DNA from: an uncultured Clostridia bacterium
GTDB lineage: Bacteria; Bacillota; Clostridia; Christensenellales; UBA1242
Direction: 5' to 3'
NCBI GenBank assembly: GCA_944377305.1
Contig: CALWEL010000001.1
Coordinates: 1 to 55,511, forward strand
Length of the DNA: 55,511 bases
Below are positions 43,286 to 52,580 of this stretch, piece after piece. The first letter of the stretch is position 1; each line of letters starts with the position of its first letter. Both the position numbers and the translations under genes were made by a program. The notes under the pieces were generated by a model, which worked only from the letters and a program-made list of their open reading frames with translations, was not told the origin of the DNA and made no database searches.

Positions 43286-44272
43286 ATGGAAAAATTTGAA
43301 GATATTCGAGTGCTTGAACCTATCACGCATAACAAAGATAAAGTTTATACTACTCCACCTATTGAAAAGTTGGTTACTCTAGATTTTAATGAAAATACAA
43401 AATGGAATGATGATAAACTTCCTAAACAAATTCTAAAATATGGGAAAATTCCACCTTTCGATATATATGATTTGCACGCAATGGGCATAGATGGCACGGG
43501 CGTTAGTGTGGCAATAATTGACCAACCGCTCGCTCTTGACCATCCAGAATATAAAGACAATGTGGTGAGCTATAAGACTTATGCACCACAAGGGCGCACG
43601 CTGCCAATAAGCAGTATGCACGGACCCGGGGTGGCAAGTTTATTGGTTGGAAAGCAAATTGGCACAGCACCAAAAGCAAAATTGCACTATTATGCTGTTC
43701 CGTCTTGGTTGAGAGATAGTATATACCCAGCACGCGCATTGGAAGATATTGTTGAAAAAAATAAAAAATTGCCGGATGAAGAAAAAATCAAGTTTGTTTC
43801 TGTCTCTGCTTGCCATTCGGGAAAAGACAGCGTGTTTAAAAACTCAAAATATTGGGATGAAGCAATGGAAAAAGCTAAAAAAGCAGGTATTTTGGTGCTG
43901 GAAGTCACTGCTGAAAATGGATTTATCAGTCCGGGTTATATTGATTATATGGATAAATCTTTCAAGTATGGTTATCCAAATGCACATAAAGATAGGAATA
44001 AAGACAATGTTTATATTCCAAATTCTTTGCGAACAGTGGCAGAATGTTATGATAATAAAAATTTTTCCTATACATATTGGGGTGTGGGCGGAGTGAGTTG
44101 GGCAATACCCTATGCGACAGGTGTGCTATGCTTGGGTCAGCAAGTGAACCCTAATCTGTCAGCAGAAAGTCTGAAGCAAATTTTTATTGAAACGGCGAAA
44201 AAGAATGACAATATTGTGGCACCTAAAACTTTCATTGAAGAAGTAAAAAAAAACGCTAGAAATAAATGCTAA
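43286..44272 (+). CDS. Cytoplasmic subtilisin-like (S8) peptidase
   Basis: A 328-residue protein with the S8 triad: Asp79 in VAIIDQPL, His112 in MHGPGVAS and Ser271 in GVSWAIP, plus an oxyanion asparagine in VTAENGF near 205. There is no signal peptide, membrane segment or evident propeptide, so it should act in the cytoplasm, as do intracellular subtilases. The serine elbow is GVSWAIPYATG where the family has GTSxAxPxVAG, and D is followed by QPL instead of TG. These changes define a Clostridia-type subgroup. AGGAG precedes the ATG, and a long hairpin follows the gene. Confidence 0.88.
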   Translation: MEKFEDIRVLEPITHNKDKVYTTPPIEKLVTLDFNENTKWNDDKLPKQILKYGKIPPFDIYDLHAMGIDGTGVSVAIIDQPLALDHPEYKDNVVSYKTYAPQGRTLPISSMHGPGVASLLVGKQIGTAPKAKLHYYAVPSWLRDSIYPARALEDIVEKNKKLPDEEKIKFVSVSACHSGKDSVFKNSKYWDEAMEKAKKAGILVLEVTAENGFISPGYIDYMDKSFKYGYPNAHKDRNKDNVYIPNSLRTVAECYDNKNFSYTYWGVGGVSWAIPYATGVLCLGQQVNPNLSAESLKQIFIETAKKNDNIVAPKTFIEEVKKNARNKC

Positions 44273-44332
44273 CGAAGAAGATATATATACACCATAAAGG
44301 CAAAACAAAATTTAACCTATTTGTTTGAAATT

Positions 44333-44423
44333 AAAAAAAGAACACTAGTTTGCAATGAAGTGTATTCCAAAAGTTAGATACTTTTTGGGTGTAACTCACT
44401 TTGCGATAGTGTTCCTTTTTTTC
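44333..44423 (+). terminator. Long imperfect hairpin, possibly derived from an insertion sequence end
   Basis: About 34-nt imperfect arms (AAAAAAAGAACACTA ... TAGTGTTCCTTTTTTT) enclose CCAAAAGTTAGATACTTTTTGGG. The outer part works as a terminator for the peptidase gene. The inner part resembles the hairpin near ends of IS3-family (IS150-group) elements; this rests on memory of those elements and is not verified. Confidence 0.55.
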
Positions 44424-44750
44424 GTCAAGTTTAAAACAGTGCAACCTTATTTCATATTATTTTAGACTTGTATGAAAATGAATTTTGATATCTAATTATT
44501 CATATTAGTTGCAACTATAATATTTTATATTTTTGCCATTTCGAAAGGTTTTGATTGTTTGCAAGTTAAAATTGTTTGCAAAATCACATCATTTTTAATT
44601 AAAATTTAATAGTTATATTCAGATTTTCAATATATCTTTTGTAAAATTTGTACAAATTATTTATTTTGTTTTTATGAAAACGAGATGGTATTTAGTTGGT
44701 CGCCAACGATTCTTTCTTTGAAAATTTATAAATTTAATATTAATTTGATA
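44424..44750. other. Intergenic, nothing recognised
   Basis: About 330 nt, very AT-rich. No gene or repeat was seen. Confidence 0.5.
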
Positions 44751-45785
44751 TTAAAAAGTTATTCCGCTGTCATCCGAGTGTTTGGGCGTGTTGTATGCGA
44801 ATTTAGTCAAGTATTCTTTCAATGTAGGATAATCTGATAAATAATCAGACAAATTGTTTAATACATCCTGTTTTGAACGGCAAGTGCCAAATATTTGTTT
44901 GGGAGGATATTTATCAAAAAATTTATTGTTAAGTCTAGTGATTGTCTCTGGACATCTGTTGATAACTAGACCGATTCTAGATGGTGAGGCGTTTGCGACG
45001 AAATTGATTTCATCGTCAGACATATAGATTAAAGCCTTTGGAGCAGATGAAAGAAGCAATTTATAATTTTTTATGTTATTATTCATTGCACTGAATGTAT
45101 TACAATTTTTAAATTTGATGTACATCTCTGGCTTTTTTGATAGGGCATAAAAAATGTCGTTAATATCTGTAATTTTATTGATGTAATCTGGAAAATATTT
45201 AACATAATTTTTTAAAAAAACTGGGTTTGTAAACAAATTTTTCTCTTCAAGTTTTGATTGTAATTGTTGGAGCTGGCTTTCGTCTAATAGAAATAGTGGC
45301 AAAGATTTGCCAGCTCTGGCAAAAATTGATGTAGGCGACAACATTAAAAACTCGGCATTGTTACGAGAAAGATCAATAAAAAGATCAGAATAATCAGACG
45401 AATGTTGAGAATTAAATTGTTTTGCCAAAACATCATATTCGTCGTGTAAATCTTTCCACTTTCTAATTTCTGGCAAAAAATGATTGATTGATTCTTCGGC
45501 GGAATGAGTATTTGAATATTCAATGATTTGATTGAATAGAGATGATTGCATATTTGCAATTATTGGCTTGAGTTCTTGATATCTCTTTTCAGTAAGTGCT
45601 CTTGTGGTTTTTGCATTGCTTTGTTTTTTCCGAATGTCTGGTCTATTAGAAAATTCTTTCAATGTTTTTTCTGTATTTTCGGCACTACGCAGAACTGCGG
45701 ATCTTCTTTTCAGGTCCGTATTTTCATAATTTATATGAATATCTTTGGCTTTTGGAGGAGTTCTTCCATTAGGTGTTTTTTTCAT
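44751..45785 (-). CDS. Unknown helical-repeat-like protein
   Basis: A 344-residue soluble protein. A basic, Lys/Arg/Asn-rich N-terminus (about 1-70) precedes an all-helical body. From about 170 on it shows loosely repeated helix pairs with Pro after about 20 residues (LSKKPEMYIKF, LSSAPKALIYM, NASPSRIGLVINRCPETI), suggesting a DUF4116-like or similar helical solenoid. No catalytic motif. AAGGAG precedes the ATG. Possibly a scaffold or adapter; not recognised. Confidence 0.6.
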   Translation of the reverse strand: MKKTPNGRTPPKAKDIHINYENTDLKRRSAVLRSAENTEKTLKEFSNRPDIRKKQSNAKTTRALTEKRYQELKPIIANMQSSLFNQIIEYSNTHSAEESINHFLPEIRKWKDLHDEYDVLAKQFNSQHSSDYSDLFIDLSRNNAEFLMLSPTSIFARAGKSLPLFLLDESQLQQLQSKLEEKNLFTNPVFLKNYVKYFPDYINKITDINDIFYALSKKPEMYIKFKNCNTFSAMNNNIKNYKLLLSSAPKALIYMSDDEINFVANASPSRIGLVINRCPETITRLNNKFFDKYPPKQIFGTCRSKQDVLNNLSDYLSDYPTLKEYLTKFAYNTPKHSDDSGITF

Positions 45786-45926
45786 AAAATCTCCTTATAT
45801 AATGATAATATTAGCACGATGTTTTCATAAAGTCAATATTTAATATAAATTTATTTTAATTTTATCATTTCATATCAATGTGGGAATGCTTAGAGAATTA
45901 AGATACATAGTTTCACAAATTTTTAA

Positions 45927-45937
45927 TAGAATAGAAT
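45927..45937 (+). promoter_or_regulatory. -10 box at leaderless distance (deacetylase homologue)
   Basis: TAGAAT (45927-45932), then AGAAT, then the ATG. There is no ribosome-binding site. Confidence 0.4.
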
Positions 45938-46627
45938 ATGAAAAAGAGTTTAATTGTAGCAAATATAATCATTGTAGTTATGTTTATAGTGCTTATTGGT
46001 TTGTCTTTTAGCAATTCACTAGCAATAAAGACGAGTACGGACAGTCGTGTAATTTATCAAGGAGATACATCAAAGAATAATGTTTCGTTTATGATAAATG
46101 TTTATCAGGGCAATGAGTATATAAAACAAATGTTGGACATCTTGGATGTATATCAAGTGAAAACCACGTTTTTTTTAGGAGGATCATGGGCGGTCAAAAA
46201 TTTGGATCTAGTGAAAGAAATATATGCACGCGGTCATGAATTGGGGAATCACGGATTTTATCATAGAGATCAAGACAATTTAGATTTTGATGCCAACTGT
46301 CAAGAAATAGAACTTTGTCATAAAGTCATTAGTGAAAATTTAGGAATCAATATGTCACTATTTGCTCCTCCTAGTGGAGCATATAACATTACGACCGTTG
46401 ATGCTGCGGTAAGTTTAAATTATTCCACTATTATGTGGACGAGGGACACTATAGATTGGCGAGATCAAGATAGAGATTTGATATATAATCGTGCGATAAA
46501 AGATTTGTCCAATGGAGACTTGATCTTGATGCATCCAACTAAAAAAACAGTAGAAGCCTTGTCCGACATTTTAAATTATGCTAAAGACAATGGATTCAAT
46601 CCTACCACTGTATCAAATTGTCTATAA
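45938..46627 (+). CDS. YlxY/PdaB-like polysaccharide deacetylase homologue, catalytic aspartates missing
   Basis: A 229-residue protein with an N-terminal membrane anchor (about 5-27) and a NodB-type domain. Motif 2 HGFYH, motif 4 TRDTIDW and motif 5 LMHPT are recognisable. Motif 1, normally TFDD, is replaced by FMINVYQG, and motif 3 RxPxG by APPSG, so the metal-binding and catalytic aspartates are absent. The same MINV form is typical of YlxY-type proteins, which are probably structural or sensory rather than deacetylases. Its place after rpsO-pnp and before ftsK/spoIIIE repeats the Bacillus order, and a sporulation role is likely. It lacks a Shine-Dalgarno site. Confidence 0.85.
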   Translation: MKKSLIVANIIIVVMFIVLIGLSFSNSLAIKTSTDSRVIYQGDTSKNNVSFMINVYQGNEYIKQMLDILDVYQVKTTFFLGGSWAVKNLDLVKEIYARGHELGNHGFYHRDQDNLDFDANCQEIELCHKVISENLGINMSLFAPPSGAYNITTVDAAVSLNYSTIMWTRDTIDWRDQDRDLIYNRAIKDLSNGDLILMHPTKKTVEALSDILNYAKDNGFNPTTVSNCL

Positions 46628-46733
46628 TGGATATTATTATTTACATACTTCATTTGAATTGATTATTGTGTATTTTGAAAAATTCGTTTGTATTTTTTCA
46701 AAAATATAGTTATAATCATAACAAGGATGTATT

Positions 46734-49700
46734 ATGGCAATTTATAAATCATCGTTTAATAAAAAACCAGAAAAAAAAGAAAAAGAGAAAAAACAACCAA
46801 GAGAGCAAGAGTATAAGATCAAGGCTTCGAAAACTAAAAAGAGAATAAATGCTCCACTTATTTGTTTGATCGTTTTTTCAGTTATCTTTTTGATTTGCAT
46901 TTTGCCATCAAATTTTATTAAAAATTTTATTTTAGGTGTGTTTGGACTATTAGTGTACCCAGTCTGTATATTGGGTATTGTGTTATCGGCATTTTTGATG
47001 AAAAAGAGAAATCTCGTAGTAAAGACAAAATATATAGTATACCTGTCTATTGCGCTATTTATTGTTTGGTTTATATTCCATTTGATTTTGACATCTCGTT
47101 TGCCTATGGAAAGTTATGGTGGATTCTTAGTGCAAACCTATCAGGCGAAAACAACTGCGGGTGGGATAATATTTAGTTTGTTGTCTTATCCTGTGGTTAA
47201 AATACTAACACTAGTTGGAGCATATATCTTCAGCGCCATAGCACTAGCAATTTTTGTAGGGTTAATCATAGACTATGTTATGTTGGACAAAAGTCAGGCA
47301 AAGAAAGAGAAAAAGAGCAAATTTGATTTTTCAAATATTGAAGAATTCGATTTGATGACGGAAAAGGAACCTATTTCAAAGGAAGAACAAGCAAAGAAAA
47401 TTGCGAAGCAGAAACTTGGGCTAGAAAAGGGAGAGAGCACTATCATATCTAGCAGTATGCCAAATCTTAATCTAAACAATAAAAAAGTTGAGTCTAGACC
47501 GATTTCAAAACGAGAATATATTTTGACACCTCTAGAACCTGTCATCCCGCCCGAGAATACAGATGATTTGTTCCTAGACAATTCTACTGGGTATTACAAC
47601 AGCAAGAAATTGAATAAGCTTCAGGAAAACAATTTCGTCACTCGTAATTCAAATGACGGATACAATTTCAAATCTGGGCAAACGGGGAATGCTACAAATA
47701 ATATAGTTTCCAACCGAACGAGTCCTATTTCAAATCAAACAAATAGTGTTTCAAATCAATCAAGCCAAGTTTCAAGTCAAGTGAATAACAATCTTAATGA
47801 ATATAGAGAGAATCACTACTCTCATTCAGAGAGCAAAAACGCCAATGGTGTTAATTCTCAAATGGACAAGCAAGAGGACAACAGTATAGTAAAAGAGAAT
47901 CAAAATCGATCAATCAAGACAGAAACTGCTTATGAAATACCAGCAACGAGTAAGCCAGATAAAATATATCATAAAGAAGAAATAAGATCTAACAACACAG
48001 TAGAGAATATGAATGACAATATGAAGTCGATAATGCAAGACTTGAACGATCAAGAAGATGATAATCTTTTTGAGGATCTTGACAACGAAGACTATAGCGA
48101 CATCATATTGGATAATAGCGAAAATTATAATGAGAATGACGATTATCAAGAGATTAATAATTCACAAGAAGATGAAGATTATTCTGATTTAGAAAATTTG
48201 AATGAAAATTTTGTTGGCAATACTGAAAAAGTGGAAGAAATCACGACAAACGTGTCAAATGCTGAATATAAAGATGAATATTCATTGAAACAAGAAACCA
48301 ATTTGGGTAGCACAGTAGAAAGTGAAGTGGTGCGACCAACCGTGGATATATCTAGATTTCATCTGCCTGGAATCAAAAAGAATATTGAGAAACCAGAACA
48401 AGTAAAGATGGAAATAGATAAACCTAAGCAAGAGATTCCTCCTTATGTTGCACCTCCAGTTGATCTATTGAATTATGTAGAAAATCCGATTAGAATTTCG
48501 GACGAAGAATTAGAGGACAATATTGACCGATTAGAGCAAGTGCTTGCAGATTTCAAAGTGCCTGCCACGGTAAATAATGTGCAAGTAGGACCTGCGGTCA
48601 CAAGATACGAATTGACTATGCCTAGGGGAATATCTGTCAATAAAATTGCACAAATAGCAGATGATATTGCTATGACATTAGCTTCTAATGGTGCTATTCG
48701 TGTAGAAGCACCAATACCCGGTAAGAATCTAGTCGGTATAGAGGTGCCGAACAATCAAATCAGTTCGGTTAGCCTTCGCGAATTGGTTGACAGCAATGAA
48801 TTTAAAGTACGCGGAAATCCGCTATCATTTGTATTAGGAAAAGACATCAATGGAGACATTATTTTCTGCAACCTAGATAAGATGCCTCATTTGTTGGTCG
48901 CGGGAAGTACGGGTAGCGGAAAGTCAGTTTGTCTAAATTCTATGCTTTTGAGTATGTGTTACAAGGCAGGCCCGCAAGATTTGAGATTGATTTTGATAGA
49001 TCCGAAGATGGTGGAATTTTCTACCTACAATGGACTTCCGCATCTATTGATACCGGAAGTGATCACCAATAAAGAAATGACCGTCAATGCTCTTGATTGG
49101 GCAATCAAAGAAATGGAGCGAAGATATGCTCTGTTTGCCAAAAATCACGTTGTGAATATCAATGAATTCAATAAGACCGATCAAGTGAAATCAAAGAAAG
49201 TGGACAAATTGCCGTTTATAGTAATTGTCGTGGATGAATTGGCAGATTTGATGCTAGAAGCCAAACGGGAAATAGAAGATAGGATTGCGAAACTTGCAGC
49301 GAAGGCGAGAGCCGCAGGTATTCATTTGGTATTGGCGACCCAACGTCCAAGTGTAGATGTCATTACCGGTACTGTAAAAGCAAATCTGCCTAGTCGTATC
49401 GCGTTCGCCCTAACGAATTATATGGATAGCAAAACCGTGCTAGATGGTGGCGGAGCAGAAAAATTGTTAGGCAAGGGAGATATGTTGTTCAAACCTCAGG
49501 ACAAGCCAGAGCCAAGGCGTGTGCAGGGAGCATTTGTATCAAATACAGAAATTAGCAAAGTCGTGGAATATATCAAGCAAAACAATAAGCCGGTATATGA
49601 TGATGATACTGGCAAAGCTATAAAGAATCCTTATCAAGAAAAAGAACATTCAAGCGATGTAGTAAGTATGCGCGAGCAAGAATTTGATCCAGTGCTAAAA

Positions 49701-49907
49701 GAGGCTCTTAGGATGTTCATTCAAACAAAACAAGCGAGTGGCAGTATGATTTCTAGAAGATATTCAGTAGGATTCAATCGTGCTGGTAGGATTATGGATC
49801 AGATGGAGCGGGCAGGATTCATTGGTCCGCAAGAGGGTAGCAAACCTAGACAAGTGTTAATAACAATGGATGAATACAATGCAATTTTTGGGGAAGATGA
49901 AAATTAA
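46734..49907 (+). CDS. ftsK: FtsK/SpoIIIE DNA translocase
   Basis: A 1057-residue protein. Four membrane helices (about 38-60, 66-85, 97-117 and 138-183) are followed by a long low-complexity linker (about 200-560), rich in Asn/Ser/Gln/Asp/Glu. Then come the alpha and beta motor domains with Walker A GSTGSGKS (about 724-731) and Walker B VVVDELADLM (about 828-837), DGGGAEKLLGKGDMLF, and the C-terminal gamma winged helix (RMFIQTKQASGSMISRRYSVGFNRAGRIMD) that reads orientation sequences. It pumps chromosomal DNA through the septum in division or into the forespore. The linker is about twice the usual length and repeats NQTNSVSNQ-like units. AAGGATG precedes the ATG. Confidence 0.96.
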   Translation: MAIYKSSFNKKPEKKEKEKKQPREQEYKIKASKTKKRINAPLICLIVFSVIFLICILPSNFIKNFILGVFGLLVYPVCILGIVLSAFLMKKRNLVVKTKYIVYLSIALFIVWFIFHLILTSRLPMESYGGFLVQTYQAKTTAGGIIFSLLSYPVVKILTLVGAYIFSAIALAIFVGLIIDYVMLDKSQAKKEKKSKFDFSNIEEFDLMTEKEPISKEEQAKKIAKQKLGLEKGESTIISSSMPNLNLNNKKVESRPISKREYILTPLEPVIPPENTDDLFLDNSTGYYNSKKLNKLQENNFVTRNSNDGYNFKSGQTGNATNNIVSNRTSPISNQTNSVSNQSSQVSSQVNNNLNEYRENHYSHSESKNANGVNSQMDKQEDNSIVKENQNRSIKTETAYEIPATSKPDKIYHKEEIRSNNTVENMNDNMKSIMQDLNDQEDDNLFEDLDNEDYSDIILDNSENYNENDDYQEINNSQEDEDYSDLENLNENFVGNTEKVEEITTNVSNAEYKDEYSLKQETNLGSTVESEVVRPTVDISRFHLPGIKKNIEKPEQVKMEIDKPKQEIPPYVAPPVDLLNYVENPIRISDEELEDNIDRLEQVLADFKVPATVNNVQVGPAVTRYELTMPRGISVNKIAQIADDIAMTLASNGAIRVEAPIPGKNLVGIEVPNNQISSVSLRELVDSNEFKVRGNPLSFVLGKDINGDIIFCNLDKMPHLLVAGSTGSGKSVCLNSMLLSMCYKAGPQDLRLILIDPKMVEFSTYNGLPHLLIPEVITNKEMTVNALDWAIKEMERRYALFAKNHVVNINEFNKTDQVKSKKVDKLPFIVIVVDELADLMLEAKREIEDRIAKLAAKARAAGIHLVLATQRPSVDVITGTVKANLPSRIAFALTNYMDSKTVLDGGGAEKLLGKGDMLFKPQDKPEPRRVQGAFVSNTEISKVVEYIKQNNKPVYDDDTGKAIKNPYQEKEHSSDVVSMREQEFDPVLKEALRMFIQTKQASGSMISRRYSVGFNRAGRIMDQMERAGFIGPQEGSKPRQVLITMDEYNAIFGEDEN

Positions 49908-49946
49908 TATTAACAATTTTAGATAGATTAGAATAAAAGATATAAT

Positions 49947-50801
49947 ATGATAAAAATCGCAGATAGTCACAACGATTTTATGACGAAAATAACAGCCAAA
50001 GAAAAAGCTTGTTATTTGTTTCGTTGCCAAAAGGCAGGGGTAAAGATTATTAGTAGTGCAATATTTACAACTCATCTTAAATTGAACATTTTAGATATTT
50101 CAAATTATAATGATAAATTAATGGCATTAAATAAGAGGTTTAAGGATTTAACACTTTTACTATCTATTGAAGATATAGGGTTTCTAAAAGAATCAGACAT
50201 TGAGAAATTGATAAATTTGCGACCTATAAGCTGTACTTTGACTTGGAATTTTGACAATGAACTTGCTGGTGGGGCATTAGGTAAGGGGGATATTACAAAT
50301 TTAGGCAAGGTGATCATTGCCAAATTGGAAGAGAATAACATTTTTGTGGACACTGCGCATTTAAATAAAAAATCTTTTTATAAATTTTGCAAATTGACCA
50401 AAAAGCCAATTTATAATTCTCACAGCAATATTTTCAATTTGAAAAGACATAAAAGAAATCTAACGGATAAGCAAATTGAATTAATTGTGAAATCTAATGG
50501 TTATCTCGGGCTTACAATTTATGACAAATTTGTAAGTTACGGAAAAGAGGTGAATGTCAAAACAATTGCATTGCAGTTTGATTATATTATCAAAAAATTT
50601 GGATACAAGAATTTTGGTTTTGGTACAGATTTTTATGGTATAAATCCTAATAACTTACCTACGGATATCAAATCGTATGAAGATTTTGAGAATATAGCAT
50701 TAGAATTAAAAAAGTTGGGATATTCTGAAAATATAATTGAGTGCATAACTTATAAAAATTATGAGGATTTTTTGAAAAGAAACAATCTAATTTCTTTTTA
50801 G
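49947..50801 (+). CDS. Membrane dipeptidase (M19) family protein
   Basis: A 284-residue protein, shorter than the 310-370 usual for M19. Metal ligands: His8 and Asp10 in ADSHND; SHSNIFNLKRHKRNLTDKQI near 145-165 matches the family's SHSnaral...RNltDeqi; FGFGTDFYGI at about 225-234 holds the last conserved aspartate. TWNFDNELAGGA corresponds to the substrate-side loop. No signal peptide. It would cleave dipeptides, including D-amino-acid dipeptides from the wall. It begins 39 nt after ftsK, and TATAAT abuts the ATG, although an exact leaderless spacing is not met here. Confidence 0.87.
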   Translation: MIKIADSHNDFMTKITAKEKACYLFRCQKAGVKIISSAIFTTHLKLNILDISNYNDKLMALNKRFKDLTLLLSIEDIGFLKESDIEKLINLRPISCTLTWNFDNELAGGALGKGDITNLGKVIIAKLEENNIFVDTAHLNKKSFYKFCKLTKKPIYNSHSNIFNLKRHKRNLTDKQIELIVKSNGYLGLTIYDKFVSYGKEVNVKTIALQFDYIIKKFGYKNFGFGTDFYGINPNNLPTDIKSYEDFENIALELKKLGYSENIIECITYKNYEDFLKRNNLISF

Positions 50802-50987
50802 GTTGATTATGACTAATGGAAAAAGATATCTAGGTTAATTTTATACAAAAGATACATTATGGATAAAACATCAAATTATAAATTTCATAAAGTCTTCTAA
50901 ATGTTCAATTGTATATCACCCATTCACTGGTTGCAGAGATATTCTTTGTTCAATGAAAAAGTTTGTAGTTGTTGAAAGAGATAAAAT

Positions 50988-51023
50988 AAAAAGGAGTTTT
51001 ATTTAACAGTAAAGCTCCTTTTT
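50988..51023. terminator. Bidirectional terminator
   Basis: AAAAAGGAG-TTTTA / TAAAG-CTCCTTTTT stem with one G-U pair, between convergent genes. Confidence 0.8.
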
Positions 51024-51059
51024 AATTACCCATTTTAAATAATGGCTAATTTGAATATA

Positions 51060-51503
51060 TCAATTATTTGGGAATGTGATTATATAAATTGCAATTGCTA
51101 AATATGCTAGAATTAATAAAATTGATAATAAAGTAAAAATTATTCCAATAGTCTTTTGTGCTTTGCTGGTTGATTTAATAACAAAAGCATGCAAGAATAA
51201 AGAAATTATCGAACAAATTGCTCCTGGGACATAACTTATCCATCCTACTGACAAGATAAAAATAATAAAAGTAACAGCCTTTTGTACACCATCATTTGAA
51301 CTATATGTTTGAAATGTAAAATATAATGTGAATGCTATAAAACATATCGCAAGAAAGAACACTATAAGCCCGCTTATCATAAGCCCAGTTTTCAAATCTT
51401 GCGGTTTATTTTGATTGTCAACCACACCTTCATTTTCCATATTATTTTGATTTTTTATACTTTCTGCATGTATAACATTAATTTGATAATCTTTTTTACC
51501 CAT
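51060..51503 (-). CDS. Three-pass membrane protein of unknown function
   Basis: A 147-residue protein. A polar N-terminus of about 42 residues (Asn/Gln/Glu-rich) precedes three membrane segments (about 43-70, 78-110 and 118-145), a layout close to DUF4190-type proteins but with no certain family match. AAGGAG precedes the ATG. It is convergent to the dipeptidase and divergent from the YugP homologue, with which it shares a short (about 120 nt) promoter region. Confidence 0.55.
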   Translation of the reverse strand: MGKKDYQINVIHAESIKNQNNMENEGVVDNQNKPQDLKTGLMISGLIVFFLAICFIAFTLYFTFQTYSSNDGVQKAVTFIIFILSVGWISYVPGAICSIISLFLHAFVIKSTSKAQKTIGIIFTLLSILLILAYLAIAIYIITFPNN

Positions 51504-51621
51504 ATGATTCTCCTTAATTGTTTACTTAATAATAACAATTTATAAAGAGCAAGTCAAATATTTATGAAAATGATTTGACTTTTTATTTATTTATATAATA
51601 TAATCAATTAAAGGAGTTATT

Positions 51622-52368
51622 ATGGAAAGTGGTCTTGAACTCGCAATAATGATAGTTTCAGGAATTATTGTTGTTGCTTTGATTGTTGCATTAATTGTGC
51701 AAATTATTTTAATTTTCAAGTATAAAAAATTCAACAAAACACCTTTGCAAAATGGGTTAACTTCCCAACAGACAGCCAGGTCTTTGCTTGATGCTAATGG
51801 TCTTGAAAATGTTCAAATTAAAAAACTAGGATTTTTCAGGAGAATATTGCTTTTTGGAAATCATTACAGTGTTATGAAAAAGACAATATTTTTAAGAAAA
51901 AACATTTTAGATTCATCTTCTGTGACTGCCGTAGGTATCGCAACACAAAAAGCTTGTTTAGCTATTCAACACAAAAATAAAGATAAAAATTTTATTTTTA
52001 GATATGTTTTGCAAATTTTAACACTATTTACTCCACTACTTTTTTATCTATCAATAGCTATTGGACTCATTATAGATATAGTGACGCAATTTACCGGTAT
52101 TCCTACAACGATTGGATTGTTTGTAGGAATAGGATTTTACTTGCTTGTGTTTGTGCTACAAATCGTTAATATCAAAGTGGAGAAGAAAGCAAACGAACAG
52201 GCAGTGGAAATATTGCGTAGTTCAAATATTTTCACCGAACAAGAAATAGACAGGTTTAAAGAATTGCTTAAACTCTATATTGTGGCAGATATTATGGTAT
52301 TGATTTTAAGCATATTAAAATTGATTCTTCAAATTTTAAAAATTTTTGCAAAAACCAAAAAGAAATAA
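51622..52368 (+). CDS. YugP-like membrane protein with destroyed zinc-peptidase motif
   Basis: A 248-residue membrane protein. Layout and several segments match the YugP (Zn_peptidase_2) family: an N-terminal membrane helix, SQQTARSLLDANGLENVQI (about 48-66), NHYSVMKKTIFL where the family has DHYDPxxKxVRLS, and VEKKANEQAVEIL where it has EFDASRRAL. The catalytic HEVGH is replaced by QKACL at 109-113, with the flanks still aligned (VGIAT-QKACL-AIQ against VAAA-HEVGH-AIQ). All zinc ligands are gone, so this should be a pseudoenzyme, possibly a partner of an active YugP elsewhere. AAAGGAG precedes the ATG. Confidence 0.8.
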   Translation: MESGLELAIMIVSGIIVVALIVALIVQIILIFKYKKFNKTPLQNGLTSQQTARSLLDANGLENVQIKKLGFFRRILLFGNHYSVMKKTIFLRKNILDSSSVTAVGIATQKACLAIQHKNKDKNFIFRYVLQILTLFTPLLFYLSIAIGLIIDIVTQFTGIPTTIGLFVGIGFYLLVFVLQIVNIKVEKKANEQAVEILRSSNIFTEQEIDRFKELLKLYIVADIMVLILSILKLILQILKIFAKTKKK

Positions 52369-52438
52369 ATATATTAGAAAATAATAATTAAATTAATTAT
52401 TTAGTTGTTAAAACTCTAAACTAATTTTGAATAAAAAA

Positions 52439-52487
52439 CAAAACGAACTTTGAGTGAGAGATTTGTTCTCCTTCAAGGTTCGTTTTA
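52439..52487 (-). terminator. Terminator behind tRNA-Leu
   Basis: AAACGAACTTTGA / TCAAGGTTCGTTT stem (one mismatch) with a T-rich tail on the minus strand. Confidence 0.8.
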
Positions 52488-52495
52488 TTCTTCTT

Positions 52496-52580
52496 TGGTG
52501 CGGATAACAGGACTTGAACCTGCAAGGATTGCTCCACAAGATCCTTAGTCTTGCGCGTCTGCCAGTTTCGCCATATCCGC
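52496..52580 (-). tRNA. tRNA-Leu(AAG)
   Basis: Acceptor GCGGATA/TATCCGC, anticodon stem CAAGA/TCTTG with loop CTAAGGA (anticodon AAG), long variable arm of class II tRNAs, T-loop TTCAAGT, and encoded CCA. Confidence 0.93.

Noticed and set aside
49940..49950. Dipeptidase as a further leaderless gene (TATAAT directly before ATG)
   Set aside because: The gap is 0 nt, too short for a start at the ATG, so it does not fit the 5-6 nt class.
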